DNA of 64,000 nt, taken from assembly GCF_011038645.2 (NCBI RefSeq), contig NZ_CP064955.1, forward strand, positions 992,001 to 1,056,000, given 5' to 3'. A model generated the notes under the pieces. The model was not told the origin of the DNA, searched no databases, and saw only the letters and a list, made by a program, of their open reading frames with translations. Both the position numbers and the translations under genes were made by a program. Of this stretch, positions 30,366-48,739 are shown one piece after another. The stretch's first letter is position 1. Each line of letters begins with the position of its first letter. This stretch comes from Corynebacterium qintianiae. GTDB taxonomy: Bacteria > Actinomycetota > Actinomycetes > Mycobacteriales > Mycobacteriaceae.

Positions 30366-31303
30366 GTGTCACCCACCCGCAGCTTAAGCAGTGAGGACCG
30401 TGCGCACGTCCTCGCTGAAGCCCTGCCATGGCTCCAGCACTTCCGCGACAAAATCGTCGTGGTCAAGTACGGCGGAAACGCGATGATCGATGAGTCGCTC
30501 AAAATGGCGTTCGCCTCCGACATGGTCTTCTTGCGCACCGTCGGTGCCAAACCGGTCGTGGTGCATGGCGGCGGCCCGCAGATCTCCGCAATGCTCACCC
30601 GCCTCGGTCTCGACGAGGGCGAGTTCGTCGGTGGTTTCCGCGTGACCACGCCTGAGATTCTCGACGTTGTGCGCATGGTCCTCTTCGGCCAGGTCGGCCG
30701 CGATCTGGTGGGCAAGATCAACTCCCACGGCCCGTACGCGGTGGGCACGTCCGGTGAGGACGCCGGCCTGTTCACCGCCGAGAAGCGTTACGTCGATCTC
30801 GGCGGCGAGAAGCTTGACATCGGGCTCGTGGGAACGATCGTTGACGTCGACCCCTCCGCCGTCATGGACATCATCGAGGCCGGGCGCATCCCCGTCGTCT
30901 CCGGCATCGCCCCCGGTGACGACGGCAACATGTACAACATCAACGCCGACGAAGCAGCCGGGGCCCTCGCTGCAGCGATCGGCGCCGAGAGGCTCGTCGT
31001 GCTCACGAACGTCGAGGGCCTCTACACTGACTGGCCGAACAAGGACTCACTGGTGTCCAAGCTCGAACTGTCCGACCTGGAGAAGATGATGCCCGAGCTG
31101 GATTCCGGGATGATCCCGAAGATGGAGGCCTGCGTGACCGCCGTGCGCGGGGGAGTCAAAGCCGCGCACGTCATCGACGGCCGCATCGCGCACTCCGTCC
31201 TGCTCGAGCTTTTGACCATGGGAGGTATCGGAACGATGGTGCTGCCCGACAACTACGACGCGGCAACCTACCCGGCCGGAACGGTCTTCAGAAAGGACGA
31301 GCA

Positions 31304-31307
<4 letters not shown>
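30366..31307 (+). CDS. argB: Acetylglutamate kinase
   Basis: 313 residues. It phosphorylates N-acetylglutamate and in actinobacteria is usually the arginine-inhibited step. The amino-acid kinase fold is shown by [17 protein letters not shown] and a [10 protein letters not shown] region. The N-terminal extension (about 25 residues) is typical of the arginine-sensitive hexameric type. The start is GTG 30366 with AAAGGAG upstream. Confidence 0.97.
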
Positions 31308-33911
<2,604 letters not shown>

Positions 33912-33917
33912 GTATCG

Positions 33918-33939
33918 CGCCGCCCCTTTCCGGGCGGCG
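33918..33939 (+). other. GC-rich hairpin between argR and argG
   Basis: CGCCGCCC and GGGCGGCG pair over 8 bp with a 6-nt loop; no T-run follows. It may cause partial termination or stabilise the argCJBDFR mRNA; TAACCT (33941-33946) after it could be the -10 of an internal argG promoter. Confidence 0.5.
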
Positions 33940-33980
33940 GGTAACCTACGTAAACAAACCACATTAAAGGAGAATTACCC

Positions 33981-35183
33981 ATGACTAACCGCGTTGTGCT
34001 TGCCTACTCAGGCGGCCTTGATACCTCTGTCGCAATCCCGTACCTCGGTGAAATGATCGGTGGCGAGGTCATCGCCGTGGCTCTCGACCTCGGCCAAGGC
34101 GGAGAGGACATGGAGTCCGTCCGCCAGCGCGCCCTCGACTGCGGCGCCGCTGAGTCCATCGTCATTGACGCGAAGGACGAGTTCGCCGAGGACTACTGCC
34201 TGCCCACCATTAAAGCCAACGGCCTGTACATGAACGAGTACCCGCTCGTCTCGGCGATCTCCCGTCCCCTGATTGTCAAGCACCTCGTCGCGGCGGCGCA
34301 GAGCCACGGCGGCACCCACGTCGCCCACGGTTGCACCGGCAAGGGCAACGACCAGGTGCGATTCGAGGTCGGGTTCCTGAACCAGGACCCGAACCTGGAG
34401 ATCGTGGCGCCAGCGCGAGACTACGCGTGGACCCGCGACAAGGCCATCGAGTACGCCGAGGGCAAGGACCTCCCCATCGAGCAGTCCGCGTCGTCGCCGT
34501 TCTCGATCGACCAGAACGTCTGGGGTCGCGCGGTGGAAACCGGTTTCCTCGAGGACTTGTGGAACCCGCCGACCAAGGACCTCTACGCCTACACCGAGGA
34601 CCCGGCCATCGGCAACGCCCCCGATGAGGTCATCATCTCCTTCGAATCCGGCAAGCCGGTTGCCATCGACGGCCGGCAGGTCACCGTGCTGGAGGCCATT
34701 GAGGAGCTCAACCGCCGTGCCGGCGCGCAGGGCATCGGCCGTCTGGACATGGTGGAGGACCGCCTCGTGGGTATCAAGTCCCGCGAGGTCTACGAAGCCC
34801 CGGGTGCGGTCGCGCTCATCACCGCCCACAAGGCGCTGGAGGATGTCACCGTCGAGCGCGAACTCGCGCGCTACAAGCGGCTTATCGACGCCCGCTGGTC
34901 CGAGGAAGTCTACGACGGGCTCTGGTTCGGCCCACTCAAGCGCTCCCTTGACGCGTTCATCGAGTCGACCCAGGAGCACGTCACCGGGGATATTCGCATG
35001 GTGCTGCACGCGGGCACCGCGACGGTCAACGGTCGCCGCTCCAACCACTCGCTGTATGACTTCAACCTGGCTACCTACGACACGGGTGACACTTTTGACC
35101 AGACCCTGGCCAAAGGTTTTGTACGTCTGCACGGCCTGTCCTCCCAGATCGCCAACAAGCGCGACCGCGAAGCTGGGAAGTAG
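33981..35183 (+). CDS. argG: Argininosuccinate synthase
   Basis: 400 residues. It condenses citrulline and aspartate using ATP. The ATP-pyrophosphatase P-loop SGGLDTS is at about 10-16; [13 protein letters not shown] and the WTRDK block are present. AAAGGAG lies 8 nt before the ATG. Confidence 0.98.
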   Translation: MTNRVVLAYSGGLDTSVAIPYLGEMIGGEVIAVALDLGQGGEDMESVRQRALDCGAAESIVIDAKDEFAEDYCLPTIKANGLYMNEYPLVSAISRPLIVKHLVAAAQSHGGTHVAHGCTGKGNDQVRFEVGFLNQDPNLEIVAPARDYAWTRDKAIEYAEGKDLPIEQSASSPFSIDQNVWGRAVETGFLEDLWNPPTKDLYAYTEDPAIGNAPDEVIISFESGKPVAIDGRQVTVLEAIEELNRRAGAQGIGRLDMVEDRLVGIKSREVYEAPGAVALITAHKALEDVTVERELARYKRLIDARWSEEVYDGLWFGPLKRSLDAFIESTQEHVTGDIRMVLHAGTATVNGRRSNHSLYDFNLATYDTGDTFDQTLAKGFVRLHGLSSQIANKRDREAGK

Positions 35184-36638
<1,455 letters not shown>

Positions 36639-36648
36639 GATGTCAGCC

Positions 36649-36831
36649 ATGAGTCTCGATCCCAAGCTTCTCGAGGTCCTTGCCTGCCCGAAGGACAAGG
36701 GGCCACTCGCCTATAAGCAATCCGAGCAGCTGCTCGTCAACGAGCGGCTCGGGATCGCCTATCGCATCGACGACGGGATTCCCGTCTTGCTTATCGACGA
36801 AGCCCAGGCGTATCCGGCCAAGGGCAACTAA
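36649..36831 (+). CDS. Trm112-family small protein
   Basis: 60 residues: LLEVLACPKDKGPLAY opening and RIDDGIPVLLIDEA end, the pattern of bacterial Trm112/YcaR proteins, which in eukaryotes and archaea partner methyltransferases. Only one cysteine of the zinc set is present, as is common in bacteria. TAGGAT (36636-36641), overlapping the argH stop, ends 7 nt before ATG 36649, so this start is preferred over ATG 36640. Confidence 0.87.
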   Translation: MSLDPKLLEVLACPKDKGPLAYKQSEQLLVNERLGIAYRIDDGIPVLLIDEAQAYPAKGN

Positions 36832-36869
36832 ACCGCTCAGCGCACGCGCAGAAAGACCCCTAAGACTCC

Positions 36870-38141
36870 ATGGCAATCAACACCGACATTATTTCCGAAC
36901 TCGAGTGGCGCGGACTGATTAACCAGTCCACAGATCTAGACAACCTTCGCGAGGAAACCCGCAAGCCGATCACCCTGTACTGCGGTTTCGACCCGACTGG
37001 GCCCTCGCTGCACGCCGGCCACCTCGTGCCGCTGCTGATGTTGCGCCGGTTCCAGATGGCGGGCCACCGCCCCATCGTCCTGGCCGGCGGAGCGACCGGC
37101 AAGATCGGCGACCCGCGCGATGTCGGCGAGCGCTCGATGAACTCCGACGACACCGTCGCCGACTGGGCGCAACGAATTTCGGGTCAGCTTTCCCGCTTCG
37201 TCGATTTCGAGGGATCGAACGCCGCGCTGCTGGTCAACAACAACGACTGGACCGCAGACATGAGCGTGATTGCGTTCCTGCGCGACGTCGGCAAACACTT
37301 CTCCTTGTCCACCATGCTCAGCCGAGACACCGTGAAGCGCCGCCTAGAGAACGACGGCATCTCGTACACGGAGTTTTCCTACATGCTCTTGCAGGCGAAC
37401 GACTACGTTCAACTGCGGCGAACCCATAACTGCGTTCTTCAAGTAGGCGGCGGTGATCAGTGGGGCAACCTCGTCGCGGGAGTCGACCTCAACCGGCGCA
37501 TGGACGGTGCGCACGTCCATGCCCTGACCGTGCCGCTGGTAACGGACTCGGAGGGAAAGAAATTCGGCAAATCGACCGGCGGCGGCTCGTTGTGGCTTGA
37601 TCCCGAAATGACCTCGCCCTACACCTGGTACCAGTACTTCGTAAACACCGCTGACGCCGACGTCATTCGCTACCTGCGGTGGTTCACATTCTTGGACCAG
37701 GAGGAACTGGCTCGATTGGAATGTGAAGTCTCGGAACGCCCGTTCAAGCGGGAGGCGCAAATCCGGCTCGCCCAGGAAATGACCGACCTCGTTCACGGGC
37801 CGGAGGCGACACGCAACGCGGAACTCGCGGCGCAGGCACTGTTCGGGCGCGCCGAGTTGCGCGACCTTGACGAACCCACCCTTGCGGCGGCCGTGGCCGA
37901 GACACGGCTGTACGAAACCTCGTCCGGCAGCGGCGAGAACATTGTTGACCTGCTCGTCGGCGCAGGGCTCGCGGATTCTAGGGGTGCCGCACGGCGATCC
38001 CTCAAGGAGGGTGGTGTCTACGCGAACAACAACCGCATCGAATCGGAGGAATGGGCTCCTGGCGATGATGACTTCCTGCACGGAAGGTGGCTGGTGCTGC
38101 GGCGGGGCAAGAAGAACTTCGCCGGAGTGAAACGCGTTTAA
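36870..38141 (+). CDS. tyrS: Tyrosyl-tRNA synthetase
   Basis: 423 residues, class I. The HIGH-type motif is HAGH at 48-51; the KMSKS-type loop is KFGKS; the C-terminal S4 RNA-binding domain ends the protein ([16 protein letters not shown]). The Shine-Dalgarno is weak. A terminator follows directly. Confidence 0.98.
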   Translation: MAINTDIISELEWRGLINQSTDLDNLREETRKPITLYCGFDPTGPSLHAGHLVPLLMLRRFQMAGHRPIVLAGGATGKIGDPRDVGERSMNSDDTVADWAQRISGQLSRFVDFEGSNAALLVNNNDWTADMSVIAFLRDVGKHFSLSTMLSRDTVKRRLENDGISYTEFSYMLLQANDYVQLRRTHNCVLQVGGGDQWGNLVAGVDLNRRMDGAHVHALTVPLVTDSEGKKFGKSTGGGSLWLDPEMTSPYTWYQYFVNTADADVIRYLRWFTFLDQEELARLECEVSERPFKREAQIRLAQEMTDLVHGPEATRNAELAAQALFGRAELRDLDEPTLAAAVAETRLYETSSGSGENIVDLLVGAGLADSRGAARRSLKEGGVYANNNRIESEEWAPGDDDFLHGRWLVLRRGKKNFAGVKRV

Positions 38142-38155
38142 ACCAGTTTGTGTGA

Positions 38156-38179
38156 AAGGCCCGCTATTGCGGGCCTTTT
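38156..38179 (+). terminator. Rho-independent terminator of tyrS
   Basis: AAGGCCCGC-TATT-GCGGGCCTT, a 9-bp stem, ending in a T-run. Confidence 0.95.
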
Positions 38180-38749
38180 CTGTTCCGCCTTTGGGGCTTT
38201 GTGCTGGGGATTTGTGTTGTTGGGGTGGGGTGGCTAATGTTTGTCCTCGCTGCCGGTTGAGGTTGCCGTGAGGTTAACTTCTGGTGGTGGTGAGTTTCAT
38301 GGCTGTTTGACTTTGTGTTGGGTGGTTGTGTAGATTCATTTTTCCCGGTTGTGGTTTGGCTGGGGTGTGTTGTGTGAGAACTCGATAGTGTGCCAATGTA
38401 TTTTTTATTTTTTGTTTGTGGTTTGTTGGTTGTGCATTGTGGTGTGTCTGCTTATGCCTGGTTTTGTTTTGGGTGTGGGTGGGTGTGTGCCGGTGGTGGT
38501 GTCGTGAACCTTTGATGGCGGCATTGCTTCGTGGTTTTGCCATGGTGTGCGGTTTTCGGATCGCGTTTTTTGCTGGCTCTTGGTTTTTCCTCGTCGGATT
38601 GTGAGGGCTGGTGGCTAGTTTTTGCTAGTGAAATTTTAGGATTTTGTGCCAGTGCTGCTGGCCCTGCGGTTGTTGTTGTGGGGTTGGTGGTGTGGTTTTT
38701 GTTGTGGTTGGGTTTGGGCTTTTCACGCCTGGATGTTTCTGCTGAAATG
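38180..38749 (+). promoter_or_regulatory. rRNA operon promoter and leader region
   Basis: No gene: this G/T-rich, comparatively AT-rich stretch precedes 16S. The best promoter is TTGACT (38307-38312), 18 bp, TAGATT (38331-38336). At 38372-38393 the leader has GTGTGAGAACTCGATAGTGTG, a near copy of the spacer element at 40593, as expected for rRNA processing or antitermination elements. Confidence 0.75.
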
Positions 38750-43749
<5,000 letters not shown>

Positions 43750-43801
43750 CGAATCAACGGCCCAAACAAAACACAACAGTGTTTCAACAATAACAGCCGC
43801 A

Positions 43802-43829
43802 CGCGTCCACTATGCAGTATCTGACACAC
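43802..43829 (+). other. Right arm of the 23S rRNA processing stem
   Basis: CGCGTCCACTAT followed by an imperfect complement of the left arm at 40593-40617. Confidence 0.8.
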
Positions 43830-43924
43830 CACACAACCACCACAAAAACCACCCACCCGGGTGGAAACAAGTGGACCACAACAACAAAATACTTGTCGCA
43901 CACAAGCGACACACCTTAAAAGAT

Positions 43925-44044
43925 GTGTCGGTGGTTGATGGCGGCGGGGAAACGCCCGGACCCATTCCGAACCCGGAAGCTAAGCCCGCCCGCGCTGATG
44001 GTACTGCCCCCGGGAGGGGGTGGGAGAGTAAGTTACCGCCGACC
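43925..44044 (+). rRNA. rrf: 5S ribosomal RNA
   Basis: Terminal helix GTCGGTGG / CCGCCGAC, the conserved CCCATTCCGAACCCGGAAG loop and GATGGTACTGCCCCCGGGAGG; about 120 nt. Ends are set by the helix. Confidence 0.95.
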
Positions 44045-44065
44045 CAACAACTTCATCAACACCAA

Positions 44066-44106
44066 AGCCCGCAACCCCCACCACCACGGTGGACCGGTTG
44101 CGGGCT
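44066..44106 (+). terminator. rrn operon terminator
   Basis: AGCCCGCAACC (44066-44076) and GGTTGCGGGCT (44096-44106) form an 11-bp stem with an inner CCACC/GGTGG stem; no strong T-run. Confidence 0.7.
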
Positions 44107-44127
44107 GTCCCCATCGCACCCCACAAC

Positions 44128-44570
44128 TCCGCAATGCGGACTCAAACTCCGACACCAGACTCCGTCACCAAACTCCGCCACTGCACAGTTGCCGCGAGAT
44201 CAACGGACTGGGCACGACAAAGTCCGCAATGCGGACCCCGCAGTGGCAGAGTTCCTGCACAAACAACCGGTTGGGGCCGCTGTGTGCTCCGCAATGCGGA
44301 CGTAGTGGCCCACCGAGATCAACGGATCGGACACAAGAAACTCCGCAATGCGGACACCGCCACAGCGGAGCTGCTGCAGAAACAACCGGCTGGGGCCGCT
44401 GTGTACTCCGCAACGCGGACTCCGCCCCGACACGAGACTCCGTCACTGCAAAGCCCCGGGGCATAAACCCTCAGAGTCAGCCCGCGCTGAAACTTCGCAA
44501 TGCGGACTCCGCCGCTGCAGAGTCCCTGTGGAAGCAAGGGATCGAGACAGCCAAGACTCGGCAATGCGGA
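44128..44570. repeat. Palindromic repeat array downstream of the rrn operon
   Basis: The palindrome TCCGCA-A-TGCGGA or a one- to two-base variant occurs seven times, at 44128, 44223, 44288, 44342, 44407, 44494 and 44558. Six of them form pairs 65, 65 and 64 nt apart. Two of these pairs lie within 119-bp direct repeats (44195-44313 and 44314-44432, both beginning CGAGATCAACGG). No coding potential is apparent. Confidence 0.85.
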
Positions 44571-44849
44571 GCCGTGCCTGGGTTCCAGGCTCGTACATTT
44601 CGAGGAGCGCTCACAGAGCCGTTGCTTCGCCGAAAGGCGAGGTTCCCGTGCCCGCCTCCACGACGAGCCGACTTACCTAATAGCACGACCGATTAATCCA
44701 ATCCTGCGAAGATTTAGGACGCGTGTCGTAGGTGAACCAAACCGAGAGGGGCACCCCGGCGGTTCAGTGCGAGCCAATCATCCGTGGATACTTCCGCTGG
44801 CTTGAGCGGGCTCGCTAAACCGGATAGGTCGCCCGACAAGGCCTGCGCC
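44571..44849. other. Non-coding stretch with several small stem-loops
   Basis: No gene is seen. Hairpins: GCCTGG-GTT-CCAGGC (44576-44590), TCGCC-GAAA-GGCGA (44627-44640), and TGAACC (44733-44738) with GGTTCA (44761-44766) enclosing a GGG/CCC stem. It could hold a small RNA or be inert spacer. Confidence 0.35.
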
Positions 44850-44855
44850 TATAAT
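44850..44855 (+). promoter_or_regulatory. Consensus -10 box of the TPR-gene operon
   Basis: A perfect TATAAT, 27 nt before the start codon; no clear -35 is at the normal distance. Confidence 0.6.
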
Positions 44856-44882
44856 GGTGTCGACGTTTAGGAAGGGCAGTAT

Positions 44883-45791
44883 ATGAGGGATGATTTCGGC
44901 TCAGAGTCGCGCGGCGAAAGGCCAGGACGCGACAGCCGCGGGGGTCGCAATGACCGTAGGGAGCGAGGCGACCGCAACGAACGCCGCTACTCCGGCGATC
45001 GTGACAATCGTAGAAGTGGCGCTCGGTCGGATGCCCGCGGCGGCCGCGATCGCGAGGACAACCGGCAGCGCCGCGACCGTTTCAGCCCCCAGCGGCAGGG
45101 ATTTCGCGAAGACAGGATGAACCAGAAGCTCTCCGAGCCGGATCTCCATGAGGACATCGATATCAATGACCTCGACCGTGCAGTACTCCAGGACCTGCGG
45201 GTGCTGGCGAAGGACAACGCGGACCGCGTTGCTAAGCACATGATTATGGCGACGACGCTCTTAGCTGATGACCCGCAGCTCGCTCTCCGCCACGCCCGAG
45301 CTGCGAAGAATCGCGCCGGCAGGGTCGGAGTGGTCCGGGAGACTAACGGGATTGTCGCTTACCACGCGGGTGAGTGGAAAGAGGCTCTCTCCGAACTGCG
45401 TGCCGCGCGCCGGATGTCGGGTGGCCCTGGTTTACTCGCGGTCATGGCTGATGCTGAGCGCGGGCTGGGACGCCCGGAGAAGGCGTTGGAGATCGGCCGT
45501 GGGCCGGAAGTGGCGGAGCTTGATCCGGCAGGTAAGATTGAGTTGGGCATCGTTCTCGCGGGGGCTCGGCACGACCTAGGCCAGCACGAGGCTGCTTTGG
45601 CGACGTTGCAGCGTCTGAACCCGTCCCTCGATTCGCGGGATCCGGACTCCGCGCGCCTGTCGTACGCGTACGCTGACGCGCTGCTCGCTCTCGGACGAAG
45701 GGATGAGGCCCGCACGTGGTTTACCCACGCCGCAGATATCGACCAGGATGAAATGACTGACGCGGCCGTCCGCGTCGAGGAGCTCAGCTAG
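44883..45791 (+). CDS. TPR-like protein with a disordered Arg/Gly/Asp-rich N-terminus
   Basis: 302 residues. The first approximately 75 are almost only R, G, D, N and E with RGG/RGD-like repeats, a disordered, probably RNA-binding segment. Helical repeats follow from residue 95 (DDPQLALRHARAAKNRAGR, then HAGEWKEALSELRAARR and further units), resembling tetratricopeptide repeats. It matches Rv1691 by position. AGGAAGG lies before the ATG. Function unknown. Confidence 0.85.
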   Translation: MRDDFGSESRGERPGRDSRGGRNDRRERGDRNERRYSGDRDNRRSGARSDARGGRDREDNRQRRDRFSPQRQGFREDRMNQKLSEPDLHEDIDINDLDRAVLQDLRVLAKDNADRVAKHMIMATTLLADDPQLALRHARAAKNRAGRVGVVRETNGIVAYHAGEWKEALSELRAARRMSGGPGLLAVMADAERGLGRPEKALEIGRGPEVAELDPAGKIELGIVLAGARHDLGQHEAALATLQRLNPSLDSRDPDSARLSYAYADALLALGRRDEARTWFTHAADIDQDEMTDAAVRVEELS

Positions 45792-45792
45792 G

Positions 45793-46785
45793 GTGAACCC
45801 CATGACGCTGAGCTCGCTTTTCGACGCCCTGTTGCTCGATCTCGACGGCACGGTCTGGGCGGGGGACGCAGCGCTGCCTGGGGCAGTCGAGGCGATAATC
45901 TCGTCCGGGCTGAGGGCTTTGTACATCACGAATAACGCGTCGCGCGGCCCGGCCGAGGTCGCAGACAAGCTCCGGGTGATGGGTTTGAACGCGGGTCCGG
46001 ACGACGTTGTGACATCCGCCCAGGCCGCGGGGGTGCTTGCAGGTAGACATCTGAGTCCGGGTGATCCTGTGCTCGTGGTCGGCGCCCCCTCTTTCCGGAT
46101 GCTCGTCGATGAGGCCGGTTACCGTGTAGTCGATACCGCAGCGGATGCTCCGAAAGTCGTTCTCCATGGCCACAGCCCGGAGACGGGGTGGGCGCAACTT
46201 TCTGAGGCGGCGCTGGCAATCGCGGGCGGCGCGATCTACGTCGCCTCCAACCTTGACACCACCCTGCCCACCGAGCGCGGTTTGCTCGTGGGCAACGGTT
46301 CGATGGTCGCGGCGGTGACGTCGGCCACCGGAGTCGTTCCGGAATCTGCCGGCAAGCCAGAGCCCGCCATGTTCCTGCAGGCCGCACAGTTGGCGGGTGC
46401 GAAGCGCCCGTTGGCGGTGGGCGACAGGCTCAACACGGATATCGCGGGCGCCGTTGCCGCGGGCATGCCATCGCTGCATGTGCTCACGGGAGTTTCCGGT
46501 CCGATTGAGCTGCTGGAGGCGCCCCCGGCGCATCGCCCCACCTACATTGGCGAGTCGATGTCCGCCCTTGCCCAGGACCCCGAAACACTGAAGCCGTCCG
46601 CACAAGGCGGCTTTTCGGCACGGATCGACGGGGACGACATCATCCTGAGCCGGGGCAACGAGGGAGCCACCAGTATCCAAGCTCTGCGCACCGTCCTGGA
46701 GGTCGCGTGGCACATGGACAAACCGCCCGCCCTGGTTCGCCCGAATTCGGAGGTCGCGGAAGCTGCGACCTTGCAGTGGTGGTGA
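45793..46785 (+). CDS. HAD-family hydrolase, NagD/glycerol-3-phosphate phosphatase type
   Basis: 330 residues. The HAD nucleophile motif is LLDLDGTVW, motif II ITNNAS, the lysine near ESAGKPEP, and motif IV GDRLNTDIAGA; the class IIA cap lies between. The mycobacterial counterpart Rv1692 dephosphorylates glycerol 3-phosphate. GTG 45793 is taken as start; ATG 45802 is an alternative. Confidence 0.9.
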   Translation: MNPMTLSSLFDALLLDLDGTVWAGDAALPGAVEAIISSGLRALYITNNASRGPAEVADKLRVMGLNAGPDDVVTSAQAAGVLAGRHLSPGDPVLVVGAPSFRMLVDEAGYRVVDTAADAPKVVLHGHSPETGWAQLSEAALAIAGGAIYVASNLDTTLPTERGLLVGNGSMVAAVTSATGVVPESAGKPEPAMFLQAAQLAGAKRPLAVGDRLNTDIAGAVAAGMPSLHVLTGVSGPIELLEAPPAHRPTYIGESMSALAQDPETLKPSAQGGFSARIDGDDIILSRGNEGATSIQALRTVLEVAWHMDKPPALVRPNSEVAEAATLQWW

Positions 46786-46958
46786 CGGAGGTGGCAGCAC
46801 CGGTTCCTCGGGACCCGAGGTCATTACGGATAACACCGGATGAGGTTGCCCAGCGGGTCAGCGCGATTCTGGGCGAGCCTGCCAGCACGCTCGCGGAGGA
46901 GGTGGACCAGCTCTCGAGGGCGCATGCTGTGTTAAGTGACGCACTGAACAACAACTAG
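46782..46958 (+). CDS. Small conserved protein between the HAD phosphatase and TlyA (Rv1693-like)
   Basis: 58 residues from GTG 46782, which overlaps the HAD stop (GTGA). The ending ...AEEVDQLSRAHAVLSDALNNN is helical. Nearby GTG codons at 46776, 46779 and 46791 are alternatives. A small protein lies here in mycobacteria also. Function unknown. Confidence 0.72.
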   Translation: MTEVAAPVPRDPRSLRITPDEVAQRVSAILGEPASTLAEEVDQLSRAHAVLSDALNNN

Positions 46959-46974
46959 CCGAAAGGAGGCCCAC

Positions 46975-47799
46975 GTGGCCCCAGGACGCAGGAGACTCGA
47001 CGCGGAACTGGTGCGGCGCAAGCTGGCCCGGTCCCGCGAGCAGGCCCAATCCTGGATCAAGGAGGGACGCGTCGAGGTTGGCGGTTTTGCCGCCACGAAG
47101 CCGGCGACGGTGGTCGAGCCGGAAGTCTCGATCAAGGTCAACATTGACACCGCCGATGACTGGGCGTCTCGCGGCGCGCACAAGCTGCTGGGTGCGTTGG
47201 AGTATTTTGAGGCGCGTGGGCTGGGCGTCGATAAGCGCCGTGCACTTGATGCAGGGGCGTCCACCGGTGGGTTCACTGACGTCTTGCTGTCCAAGGGCGC
47301 GAAGGAAGTCGTGGCAGTCGACGTTGGCTACGGACAGCTCGTGTGGCGCCTGCAGAACGACCCGCGCGTGCGGGTGCTTGACCGGACCAACATCCGTAAC
47401 CTGACGCGGGAAATGATGGGTGGGACTGCGGACCTGATGGTAGGGGACCTGTCCTTCATCTCCCTGGAACTCGTGCTGCCGGCGATCACGGAGTGCATGG
47501 CTGACGGTGCGGACCTCCTGCCGATGGTCAAACCCCAGTTCGAGGTGGGCAAGGACCGTCTGGGTAGCGGCGGTGTCGTGCGCTCGCCGGAGCTGCGCGC
47601 GGAGGTGACCTCGCGCGTCGCCCAGTTCGCGCAGTCGTTGGGGCTAAGTACGCGCGGGGTAGTCGCCTCGCCGCTGCCGGGTCCAAGCGGCAACGTAGAA
47701 TACTTTTTATGGCTCGTCAAGGACGCAGGCGCTACCAAGCTTGACGACGACTCACTGACCGCTATGGTGGCCCGCGCCGTCGAGGAAGGACCTGAGTAA
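46975..47799 (+). CDS. tlyA: TlyA-family rRNA 2'-O-methyltransferase
   Basis: 274 residues. The N-terminal S4 RNA-binding domain (LDAELVRRKLARSREQAQSW) precedes an FtsJ-like methyltransferase domain with the SAM motif DAGASTGGFTDVLL. Mycobacterial TlyA methylates both 16S and 23S rRNA and gives sensitivity to capreomycin. AAAGGAGG lies before the GTG. Confidence 0.94.
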   Translation: MAPGRRRLDAELVRRKLARSREQAQSWIKEGRVEVGGFAATKPATVVEPEVSIKVNIDTADDWASRGAHKLLGALEYFEARGLGVDKRRALDAGASTGGFTDVLLSKGAKEVVAVDVGYGQLVWRLQNDPRVRVLDRTNIRNLTREMMGGTADLMVGDLSFISLELVLPAITECMADGADLLPMVKPQFEVGKDRLGSGGVVRSPELRAEVTSRVAQFAQSLGLSTRGVVASPLPGPSGNVEYFLWLVKDAGATKLDDDSLTAMVARAVEEGPE

Positions 47800-47803
47800 G
47801 ACT

Positions 47804-48724
47804 ATGACCGGTATCAACGAGCGCACTATTCTTCTCGTCCCGCACACCTACCGCGCAGGCAATATTTCTGCGGCGGCTCGTGCAGCGGAGCTGCTCAGCC
47901 AGGCTGGCATCGAGGTCCGGCTTCTCGATCAGGGGCGCATGGGCCCCGTCGACGAAGAACCCGCGCTGCAGAAGCTCGACCGCGCCGAGGACGGACCCGA
48001 AGCAGCTGCAGGGTGCGAGCTCGTGCTGGTCCTCGGCGGCGACGGCACCTTCCTCCGTGCCGCAAACTACGCCCATGAGCAGGACGTTCCCGTACTCGGT
48101 ATCAACCTCGGCCACGTCGGGTTCCTCGCCGAGTGGGAGCAGGAGAGCCTCGACGAGGCTATCGGCCGCGTCATCGACCGGACGTACCGCATCGAGGACC
48201 GCATGACCATCGACGTGTTCGTCAGCGACTCGGAGAACAACGAAATCGGCAAGGGCTGGGCGCTGAACGAGGCCAGCATTGAAAACGTCAACCGCACCCG
48301 CGTGATGGACGCGATCCTGGAGGTCGACTACCGCCCGGTGTCTTCGTTCGGTTGCGACGGTGTGCTCATCTCCACCCCGACCGGTTCCACGGCCTATGCC
48401 TTTGCCGCCGGTGGCCCCGTGATGTGGCCGGAGGTCGAAGCGCTGCTCGTCGTCCCGAACAACGCGCATGCGCTATTCACCAAACCGCTCGTCGTCTCGC
48501 CACGCTCCATGGTTGCGGTCGAGTCCGAGTCCAGCACCGGTGACGCGAACGTCGTGCTCGACGGCTTCCGCACAATCGAGATGCCTCCGGGCTCGCGCGT
48601 GGAGGCTGTCCGCGGCCGCCGCCCGGTGCGTTGGGTGCGTCTCGACGAGCACCCGTTCACCGACCGCCTCGTGCACAAGTTCCAGCTGCCGGTATCCGGT
48701 TGGCGTGGTCCCCTGAACAAGTAA
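47804..48724 (+). CDS. nadK: NAD kinase
   Basis: 306 residues. Makes NADP. The family motif GGDG is at 78-81 (LGGDGTFLR), followed by NLGHVGFLAE and the TPTGSTAYAFAAGGP block. It follows tlyA by 4 nt. Confidence 0.97.
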   Translation: MTGINERTILLVPHTYRAGNISAAARAAELLSQAGIEVRLLDQGRMGPVDEEPALQKLDRAEDGPEAAAGCELVLVLGGDGTFLRAANYAHEQDVPVLGINLGHVGFLAEWEQESLDEAIGRVIDRTYRIEDRMTIDVFVSDSENNEIGKGWALNEASIENVNRTRVMDAILEVDYRPVSSFGCDGVLISTPTGSTAYAFAAGGPVMWPEVEALLVVPNNAHALFTKPLVVSPRSMVAVESESSTGDANVVLDGFRTIEMPPGSRVEAVRGRRPVRWVRLDEHPFTDRLVHKFQLPVSGWRGPLNK

Positions 48725-48739
48725 CCGAGTAGGAGCTGC

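Noticed and set aside
44128..44570. CRISPR array
   Set aside because: The repeated unit is a 13-bp palindrome with non-uniform, similar rather than unique, spacers, and no cas gene is present.
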